From the NCBI RefSeq assembly GCF_051954455.1, contig NZ_JBQCHS010000017.1:1-64000 (forward strand): a DNA stretch of 64,000 bases, in the 5' to 3' direction. Shown here one piece after another: positions 58,498-64,000 of this stretch. A program made the position numbers and the translations under genes. The stretch's first letter is position 1, and every line of letters starts with the position of its first letter. The DNA comes from Pseudolysinimonas sp051954455 (GTDB lineage: Bacteria; Actinomycetota; Actinomycetes; Actinomycetales; Microbacteriaceae). Below the pieces are notes generated by a model. It was not told the DNA's origin and did no database searches. It saw only the letters and a program-made list of their open reading frames with translations.

Positions 58498-59676
58498 ATG
58501 GCCGCGCGCACGAAGGCGCAGACCCTCGCCTGGCTGCGCACCCTCTCGGGGGAGCTGAACACGGCGACGCTCAAGCGTCTCGAGGACACGCTGCCCTGGT
58601 ACCGCGACATGCCGCCCGGGCGGCGCAGCGCGGTCGGCATGGTCGCGCAGAACGGCATCAGCGCCTTCATCTCCTGGTTCGACGACCCGAAGTCCATCCC
58701 GTGGATCGCCGCCGACGTGTTCGGCGCGGCCCCCCGGGAGCTGCTGCGCTCGGTCAGCCTGCAGCAGACGCTCCAGCTGATCCGGGTCACGGTCGAGACC
58801 GTCGAGGAGCGCGTGCGCAAGGACGCGGACGAGACGCTGAAGGACGCGATCCTCCTCTACTCGCGCGAGATCGCGTTCGCCGCCGCGGACGTCTACGCCC
58901 GCGCGGCGGAGGCCCGCGGCCTCTGGGACGCGCGGCTCGAGGCGCTCGTCGTCGACTCGATCCTGACCGGCGAGTACGACTCGGAGCTGCCGTCGCGCAT
59001 CGCGGCGCTCGGCTGGAACGGGCACGGCGCGGTGAGCGTGCTCGTCGGCACGGCGCCGAAAATGCTCGACGTCGACCAGCTGCGGCGCACCGCGCGCCAC
59101 CTCGACGCCGACGTCCTCATCGGTGTCCAGGGCAGCCGACTGGTGCTCGTGATCGGCCGCACGGAGGCCGCCGAGGAGGGCGGTGACGGGCGGGAGCCGC
59201 TGACGTTCCTCGAGATCGCCGCGGAGCTCGAGCCGGGGTTCGGGCCCGGGCACCTGGTGCTCGGACACGAGGTGCCGTCGCTCGTCGACGCCGCCCGGAG
59301 CGCCAAGGCGGCGCTGGCCGGCTTCGCGGTCGCGCGCGCCTGGCGCGGGGCGCCGCGGCCGGCGCTCGCGGACGACCTGCTGCCGGAGCGCGCGTTCGCG
59401 GGCGACCCGCTCGCGCGGTCCGCGCTCATCAACCGCGTCTACAAACCGCTGCAGGAGCACTCGAGCGACCTGCTGACGACGCTCTGGGCCTACCTCGACA
59501 ACGGACGCTCGCTCGAGGGGACGGCGCGCGAGCTGTTCGTGCACCCGAACACCGTGCGCTACCGCCTGAAGCGGATCAGCGAGATCATCGGCTATGACGC
59601 CACCGGCGCACGCGAGGCGCTCATCCTGCAGTCGGCGCTCATCGTCGGATCCATCTCGGCGCGCGCGGCTCGCTGA
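58498..59676 (+). CDS. fasR: PucR/CdaR-family regulator of fatty acid synthesis (FasR-like)
   Basis: 392 residues. A C-terminal PucR-type helix-turn-helix, ELFVHPNTVRYRLKRISEI near residues 340-360, follows an N-terminal helical domain and a GGDEF-like alpha/beta region. In Streptomyces and mycobacteria a protein of this type directly before fabD activates the fab operon in response to acyl-CoA state; the same arrangement here supports the name. It lies 18 bases behind aceE, so it may be cotranscribed with it. The 123-bp spacer to fabD is the likely binding region. Confidence 0.85.
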   Translation: MAARTKAQTLAWLRTLSGELNTATLKRLEDTLPWYRDMPPGRRSAVGMVAQNGISAFISWFDDPKSIPWIAADVFGAAPRELLRSVSLQQTLQLIRVTVETVEERVRKDADETLKDAILLYSREIAFAAADVYARAAEARGLWDARLEALVVDSILTGEYDSELPSRIAALGWNGHGAVSVLVGTAPKMLDVDQLRRTARHLDADVLIGVQGSRLVLVIGRTEAAEEGGDGREPLTFLEIAAELEPGFGPGHLVLGHEVPSLVDAARSAKAALAGFAVARAWRGAPRPALADDLLPERAFAGDPLARSALINRVYKPLQEHSSDLLTTLWAYLDNGRSLEGTARELFVHPNTVRYRLKRISEIIGYDATGAREALILQSALIVGSISARAAR

Positions 59677-59799
59677 CCCGCCGCGGAGGCCGGAGACGGC
59701 AGCGATCGGCCCAGCGTTGTGCGCCACCCACAGCGTTCGGCCGGTTTCTTCGTCGACTCGCGGAGGCGGGGTGCTCGCGCGGCTGACAGGATGGAGGGC

Positions 59800-60735
59800 G
59801 TGAGTGTCGTCGTCGTCGCGCCCGGCCAGGGATCGCAGACCCCCGGATTCCTCGAACCCTGGATCGCGGTCCCCGAGTTCGCCGACCACCTGGCGACCCT
59901 CGCCGAGGCGGCGGGCATCGACCTCGTGACGCACGGCACGGTCTCCGACGCCGACACCATCCGCGACACCGCGATCGCTCAGCCGCTCATCGTCGCCGCC
60001 TCGCTCGTCGCCCTCGGCGGCGTCCTCGACGGCTCGGACGCCCGGCGCGCGTCGCTCGCCGGCATCGCGGGGCACTCGGTCGGCGAGCTCGCCGCCGCGG
60101 CCGGGGCGGGGATTCTCAGCGAGCAGGACGCCATGCGCCTCGTCGCCGCGCGCGGCGCAGCGATGGCCGAGGCGGCCGGCCGGGCCGCCACCGGCATGAG
60201 CGCCGTCGTCGGCGGCGACCAGGACGCGCTGCTGGCCCGACTCGAGGAGCTGGGACTGAGCCCGGCGAACTTCAACGGCGGCGGCCAGATCGTCGTCGCC
60301 GGCGAGCTGCCCGCTCTGGCGCGGCTCGCCGAGGAGCCGCCCTCCGGCGCGCGCGTCATCCCGCTCCAGGTCGCCGGCGCGTTCCACACGAAGTGGATGG
60401 GCTCCGCGGTCGATGAGCTCCGCGCCGTCGCGGAGGGCGTCGAGGCCCACGACCCGACCCTCACCATCTGGACCAACAAGACCGGCCGACCCGTCGCCTC
60501 CGGCGCCGCCTTCGTCGACCTCCTCGTCGGCCAGGTCGCGTCGCCGGTGCGCTGGGACCTGACGATGGAGTCGTTCGCCGCCGCCGGCGTCACCGGTCTC
60601 GTCGAGCTCGCCCCGGCCGGCGCCCTCGTGGGTCTCGCGAAGCGCGGCCTCAAGGGGCTGCCGACCGTGGCCGTGAAGACCCCCGCCGACCTGGACGCCG
60701 CGCGCGCCCTCATCGACAACGACGGAGCCGCCTGA
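59800..60735 (+). CDS. fabD: Malonyl-CoA:ACP transacylase
   Basis: Transfers malonyl from CoA to acyl carrier protein for fatty acid elongation. 311 residues from the GTG at 59800. VVVAPGQGSQTPGFL at the N-terminus is typical of actinobacterial FabD; the catalytic serine is S93 in GHSVGELAAAAGAG, and the active-site His lies in AFHTKWM near residue 200. An ATG nine bases upstream is an alternative; AGGA at -12 favours the GTG. The stop overlaps the fabH start (TGATG). Confidence 0.94.
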   Translation: MSVVVVAPGQGSQTPGFLEPWIAVPEFADHLATLAEAAGIDLVTHGTVSDADTIRDTAIAQPLIVAASLVALGGVLDGSDARRASLAGIAGHSVGELAAAAGAGILSEQDAMRLVAARGAAMAEAAGRAATGMSAVVGGDQDALLARLEELGLSPANFNGGGQIVVAGELPALARLAEEPPSGARVIPLQVAGAFHTKWMGSAVDELRAVAEGVEAHDPTLTIWTNKTGRPVASGAAFVDLLVGQVASPVRWDLTMESFAAAGVTGLVELAPAGALVGLAKRGLKGLPTVAVKTPADLDAARALIDNDGAA

Positions 60736-61736
60736 TGGCCACCCTGAAGCAGGCCACCGGCCCGCAGTTCACCCGCATCTACGCGCTCGGCGCCGCCCGC
60801 GGCGACCTCGACGTGCCGAACGACGACCTCGTCGGGCCCATCGACTCGAGCGACGAGTGGATCCGACAGCGCACGGGCATCATCACCCGCAAGCGCGCGT
60901 CGCCGGACGTCACGGTCACCGAGCTCGCCGTCGAGGCCGGCGCGGAGGCGATCGCCAAGGCCGGCATCGAGCCGAGCCAGGTGGGCGCCGTCATCGTGTC
61001 GACGATCAGCACCGGCGTCGCGACGCCGTCCGTCTCGACCCTCGTCGCGGAGCGGCTCGGAGCCGGCACGGTACCCGCCTACGACATGAACGCCGCCTGC
61101 GCCGGCTACACCTACGGCATCGCCCAGGCCGACGCGCTCATCCGCTCGGGCCTCGCCGAGTACGTCGTCGTGATCGGCGCCGAGAAGCTGAGCGATCTCG
61201 TCGACCCGGCCGACCGATCCATCTCGTTCCTCCTGGCCGACGGCGCGGGTGCCGCGGTCGTCGGCCCGAGCGACGAGCCGGCGATCAGCCCGACCGTGTG
61301 GGGCTCGGACGGCTCGCACTGGTCGTCCATCTGGATGACCGGCACCTATCAGCAGATGAAGGCCGGCGAGCTGGACGCCTGGCCGACCATGCGCCAGGAC
61401 GGCCAGACGGTCTTCCGATGGGCCGTCTGGGAGATGGCGAAGGTCGCCCGCCAGGCGATGGAGACCGCGGGGATCACCGCCGAGGATCTCACGGCGTTCG
61501 TGCCGCACCAGGCCAACATGCGCATCATCGACGAGCTCGCCAAGCAGCTGAAGCTGCCCGAGAACGTGCTCATCGGCCGCGACATCGCGACGACCGGGAA
61601 CACCAGCGCGGCGTCCATCCCGCTCGCGACGCACCGGCTCCTCGAAGAGCACCCGGAGGCGAGCGGCGGCCTGTCGCTCCAGATCGGCTTCGGCGCCGGC
61701 CTGGTGTTCGGGGCCCAGGTGGTCCGCCTCCCGTAG
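60735..61736 (+). CDS. fabH: 3-oxoacyl-ACP synthase III
   Basis: Initiates fatty acid synthesis by condensing a short acyl-CoA with malonyl-ACP. 333 residues. Catalytic triad: C122 in NAACAGYTYGI, H258 in FVPHQANMRIID and the Asn of TGNTSAASIP. Substrate choice (branched versus acetyl starters) cannot be read reliably, but Microbacteriaceae make mostly branched fatty acids. Coupled to fabD. Confidence 0.96.
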   Translation: MATLKQATGPQFTRIYALGAARGDLDVPNDDLVGPIDSSDEWIRQRTGIITRKRASPDVTVTELAVEAGAEAIAKAGIEPSQVGAVIVSTISTGVATPSVSTLVAERLGAGTVPAYDMNAACAGYTYGIAQADALIRSGLAEYVVVIGAEKLSDLVDPADRSISFLLADGAGAAVVGPSDEPAISPTVWGSDGSHWSSIWMTGTYQQMKAGELDAWPTMRQDGQTVFRWAVWEMAKVARQAMETAGITAEDLTAFVPHQANMRIIDELAKQLKLPENVLIGRDIATTGNTSAASIPLATHRLLEEHPEASGGLSLQIGFGAGLVFGAQVVRLP

Positions 61737-61741
61737 AATCC

Positions 61742-61762
61742 GGGAGGTCATTCGAACCTCCC
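61742..61762 (+). promoter_or_regulatory. Hairpin in the fabH-acpP spacer
   Basis: Perfect 7-bp arms GGGAGGT / ACCTCCC with a 7-base loop, starting 5 bases after the fabH stop and 31 bases before acpP. It may be a weak terminator or processing site, or could hide part of the 5' region. Confidence 0.4.
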
Positions 61763-61793
61763 CCGTCCATCCGAATCAAGGAGAAACAACACC

Positions 61794-62042
61794 ATGGCCC
61801 TTTCCCAGGACGAGGTGCTCGCCGGTCTGGCCGAGCTCATCAACGACGAGACCGGCATCGCGACCGACAGCGTCGAGATGGACAAGTCGTTCACCGACGA
61901 CCTCGACATCGACTCGATCTCGATGATGACCATCGTGGTCAACGCCGAGGAGAAGTTCGACGTCAAGATCCCCGACGAGGAGGTCAAGAACCTCCAGACC
62001 GTCGGCGACGCCGTCACCTACATCGTCAACGCGCAGGGCTGA
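61794..62042 (+). CDS. acpP: Acyl carrier protein
   Basis: 82-residue carrier of growing acyl chains. Phosphopantetheine attaches to S41 in DDLDIDSISMM, where the usual DSLS is DSIS. Acidic four-helix protein with EEKFDVKIPDEEV typical of helix III. AAGGAG is 10 bases before the ATG. Flanked by a hairpin on each side, which could raise its level relative to the enzymes. Confidence 0.97.
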   Translation: MALSQDEVLAGLAELINDETGIATDSVEMDKSFTDDLDIDSISMMTIVVNAEEKFDVKIPDEEVKNLQTVGDAVTYIVNAQG

Positions 62043-62047
62043 GTCTC

Positions 62048-62077
62048 TCGGGGCGGGAGCCGCGGCTCCCGCCCCGA
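62048..62077 (+). terminator. 30-bp perfect palindrome between acpP and fabF
   Basis: TCGGGGCGGGAGCCG followed directly by its complement CGGCTCCCGCCCCGA: 15-bp arms, no spacer, five bases after the acpP stop. No T-run. Probably an attenuator or RNA-stabilising hairpin within the operon, giving more acpP than fabF message. Confidence 0.6.
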
Positions 62078-62099
62078 ACTCTGTCGTCAGGGAGTTCGA

Positions 62100-63335
62100 A
62101 TGACCAAGAAGATCGTCGTCACCGGGATCGGCGCCTCGTCGCCGCTCGGCGGCACCGCCCCGGAGTCGTGGACCGCGCTGCTCGCGGGCGAGTCCGGCGC
62201 CGCGAGCCTCACCCAGGAGTGGGTGTCGGAGCTGCAACTACCGGTCACCTTCGCCGCCGAGGCGAAGGTGCGCCCGGAGGAGGTGCTCGAGCGCGTCGAG
62301 ATCAAGCGGCTCGACCCGGTCTCCCAGTTCTCGCTCATCGCGGCACGTGAGGCGCTGGCCGACGCGGGATCCCCCGAGGTCGAACCGGAGCGGCTCGGCG
62401 TCGATTGGGCGACCGGGATCGGCGGCCTGTGGACGCTGCTCGACGCGTGGGACACGCTCCGGGAGAAGGGCCCGCGCCGGGTCCTCCCGATGACCGTGCC
62501 CATGCTCATGCCGAACGCCGCGGCAGCCGCCGTCAGCATGTCCCTGGGGGCCCGGGCGTTCGCCCGCACCGACGTGTCCGCGTGCGCGTCGTCGACCGAG
62601 TCGATCACCAACGCCTACGACCACCTGCAGCAGGGCCTCGCCGACGTCGTCATCGCCGGCGGCTCGGAGTCCTGCATCCACCCGATCACGCTCGCCTCGT
62701 TCGCGTCGATGCAGGCGCTCTCGAAGCGCAACGACGACCCGGCGACGGCCTCCCGCCCCTACGACGTGAGCCGCGATGGCTTCGTCATGGGTGAGGGTGC
62801 CGCGGCGCTCGTGCTTGAGACCGAGGAGCACGCCAAGGCGCGCGGCGCGAAGATCTACGCCGAGATCGCCGGCGGCGGCGTCACGAGCGACTCGTACCAC
62901 ATCACCGCGCCCGACCCCGAGGGCTGGGGCGCCGCCCGCGCGGTCCGCGCCGCGCTCGAGCAGGCCGATGCGTCGGTGGACGACGTCACTCACGTCAACG
63001 CGCACGCCACGAGCACGCCCGTCGGCGACATCGCCGAGTACAAGGCGCTGCTCGCGGTCTTCGGCGACCGGGTGCACGAGATCCCGGTCTCGGCCACCAA
63101 GGCGTCGCACGGCCACCTGCTCGGCGGCACCGGCGCCCTCGAGGCGATCTTCGCGGTGCTCGCGGTGCAGAACCGCCTCGCGCCGCCGACGATCAACCTC
63201 ACCGAGAAGGACCCGGAGATCCCGCTCGCCGTGCAGGGCTCGACCCAGCCGCTCGGCGACGGGCCTCAACTCGCGATCTCGAACTCGTTCGGGTTCGGCG
63301 GTCACAACTCCGTGGTGGCGATCCGCTCCGTCTGA
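62100..63335 (+). CDS. fabF: 3-oxoacyl-ACP synthase II
   Basis: Elongating condensing enzyme of type II fatty acid synthesis. 411 residues, normal. Catalytic C162 in VSACASSTESI, H302 in HVNAHATSTPVGD and H337 in KASHGHLLGG, with NSFGFGGHN at the end. GGGAG precedes the ATG after the long palindrome. Last gene of the fab operon. Confidence 0.97.
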   Translation: MTKKIVVTGIGASSPLGGTAPESWTALLAGESGAASLTQEWVSELQLPVTFAAEAKVRPEEVLERVEIKRLDPVSQFSLIAAREALADAGSPEVEPERLGVDWATGIGGLWTLLDAWDTLREKGPRRVLPMTVPMLMPNAAAAAVSMSLGARAFARTDVSACASSTESITNAYDHLQQGLADVVIAGGSESCIHPITLASFASMQALSKRNDDPATASRPYDVSRDGFVMGEGAAALVLETEEHAKARGAKIYAEIAGGGVTSDSYHITAPDPEGWGAARAVRAALEQADASVDDVTHVNAHATSTPVGDIAEYKALLAVFGDRVHEIPVSATKASHGHLLGGTGALEAIFAVLAVQNRLAPPTINLTEKDPEIPLAVQGSTQPLGDGPQLAISNSFGFGGHNSVVAIRSV

Positions 63336-63346
63336 GCGGCAGGTTG

Positions 63347-63529
63347 TTACGGGCGCGCGCCGAGCTCGAGGGCGCGCGCCTCGCGGGCGTCCCACCACTC
63401 GTGGCGCTCGGCGTCCTCGCCGACCTCCGCCTCGGAGAACTCCAGCAGACGGACGATCATCGAGAGTCGCGCTCGCGCGAGGTGACGCGGCCCCAGGGGC
63501 CGGGGCGTGCGGTGCTTCGGTTCCTTCAT
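63347..63529 (-). CDS. Small basic hypothetical protein
   Basis: 60 residues: a basic N-terminus (KEPKHRTPRPLGPRHLARAR) followed by an amphipathic acidic helix with SEAEVGEDAERHEWWDAREA. I do not recognise a family. GGGGGAG lies 6 bases before the ATG, and it follows the DUF3145 gene by 25 bases on the same strand, so it is probably cotranscribed with it. Converges on fabF. Confidence 0.65.
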   Translation of the reverse strand: MKEPKHRTPRPLGPRHLARARLSMIVRLLEFSEAEVGEDAERHEWWDAREARALELGARP

Positions 63530-63554
63530 GACGTCTCCCCCTCGATCCCTCGCG

Positions 63555-64000
63555 TCAACCGACCTTGTGGAGCCACACGACGGGGCTCTCCTGCCCGACA
63601 TGCCGGAACACCTCCAGCTCGTCGTCCCACGCCTGGCCGAGCGCGAGGCGCAGCTCGCGGTGCAGCTCGAACGCATCGGAGCCCGCCGACTCCATCGCGA
63701 AGCGCACGCGGTCCTCGGGGATGACGAGGTTGCCGGCCGTGTCGGTCTGGGCGTAGAAGATGCCGAGGTCGGGGGTGTGCATCCAGCGGCCGCCGTCGGC
63801 GCCGAGCCCGGCGTCCTCGGTCACCTCGTAGCGGAGGTGCTCCCAGCCGCGGAGCGCGCTCGCGAGCACGGCGCCCGTGCCCCGGGGTCCCTCCCAGAAG
63901 TACTCGGTCCGCTGGGAGCCCTTCAGCACGGGCTGCTCGCGCCAGTCGAAGTTGACGGCACGCCCGAGGGCGCGCCCGGCTGCCCACTCGACGTGGGGGC
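63555..64000 (-). CDS. DUF3145 family protein, N-terminus cut by window edge
   Basis: 148 visible residues of a conserved actinobacterial protein of unknown function, usually about 165-170 residues. The visible start PHVEWAAGRALG is near residue 20 of the family, followed by GPRGTGAVLASALRGWEHLR, RWMHTPDLGIFYAQTDTAGN and the final VVWLHKVG. The same gene follows fabF in Streptomyces (near SCO2391), which suggests a connection with lipid synthesis. Confidence 0.88.
   Translation of the reverse strand, partial: PHVEWAAGRALGRAVNFDWREQPVLKGSQRTEYFWEGPRGTGAVLASALRGWEHLRYEVTEDAGLGADGGRWMHTPDLGIFYAQTDTAGNLVIPEDRVRFAMESAGSDAFELHRELRLALGQAWDDELEVFRHVGQESPVVWLHKVG

Noticed and set aside
55747..60450. 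A 1567-codon open frame on the minus strand opposite aceE, fasR and fabD
   Set aside because: Same artefact: antisense to three well-supported genes, low-complexity Arg/Val/Asp composition, no domain.

Overview
This is 64 kb of very GC-rich, densely packed chromosome from an actinobacterium, most likely a member of Microbacteriaceae. The family is an inference from gene content and order; the phylum is well supported. Phylum markers are a homodimeric AceE pyruvate dehydrogenase, GlnE with two type I glutamine synthetases, F420-dependent glucose-6-phosphate dehydrogenase, polyphosphate glucokinase, a fasR-fabD-fabH-acpP-fabF operon and an actinobacterial RNase P RNA. There is no prophage, transposase, insertion sequence or CRISPR array.

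The backbone follows the gene order of the Mycobacterium tuberculosis Rv2213-Rv2246 interval, as I remember it: leucyl aminopeptidase, E2 lipoyl transferase, lipB, lipA, DUF4191 protein, RDD protein, glnA1, glnE, glnA2, panB, RNase H, zinc-ribbon-family protein, Nif3-like protein, AhpE-like peroxiredoxin, aceE, fasR, fab genes. Accessory blocks sit between these anchors.

Region by region: 1-3.8 kb holds the primary sigma factor (cut by the left edge), an MFS transporter and a PAC2 protein, all leftward. 3.9-13.5 kb is a lipoate-centred block: aminopeptidase, E3 (lpd), E2 (sucB), a membrane-anchored pseudokinase, lipB, lipA and small conserved genes. 13.5-21.5 kb is nitrogen assimilation: glnA1 behind a textbook GlnR box, then glnE and glnA2, interrupted by a TetR/membrane-protein pair and pnuC. 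21.6-28.8 kb has nadE, panB, small conserved genes, map, and divergent fgd and ppgK, which together could turn polyphosphate and glucose into reduced F420. 28.8-31.9 kb is a four-gene module (ribbon-helix-helix regulator, DUF4097 protein, DrrA-like ATPase, permease) behind strong palindromes. 31.9-42.3 kb is potassium uptake: an APC-type transporter, a conserved unknown gene and kdpFABCDE with an extra small membrane peptide. 42.3-49 kb has a cold shock gene, rnpB, HAD and RNase H genes, a cysteine-free zinc-ribbon homologue, Nif3 and an NCS1 transporter with a 400-residue N-terminal extension. 49-55.6 kb carries a NarL-type two-component system, tRNA-Val, tandem channel-like membrane proteins, an SDR with its divergent TetR regulator, and a peroxiredoxin. 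55.7-64 kb is central carbon and lipid metabolism: aceE, then the type II fatty-acid synthase operon and a DUF3145 gene cut by the right edge.

Two regulatory themes stand out. Many genes here have a TANNNT hexamer exactly 6-7 bases before the start codon and no Shine-Dalgarno sequence, which points to widespread leaderless transcription and settles several start codons. Second, the same 9-bp box, repeated at 11-bp spacing, occurs before both the APC transporter and the kdp operon, suggesting one potassium regulon.
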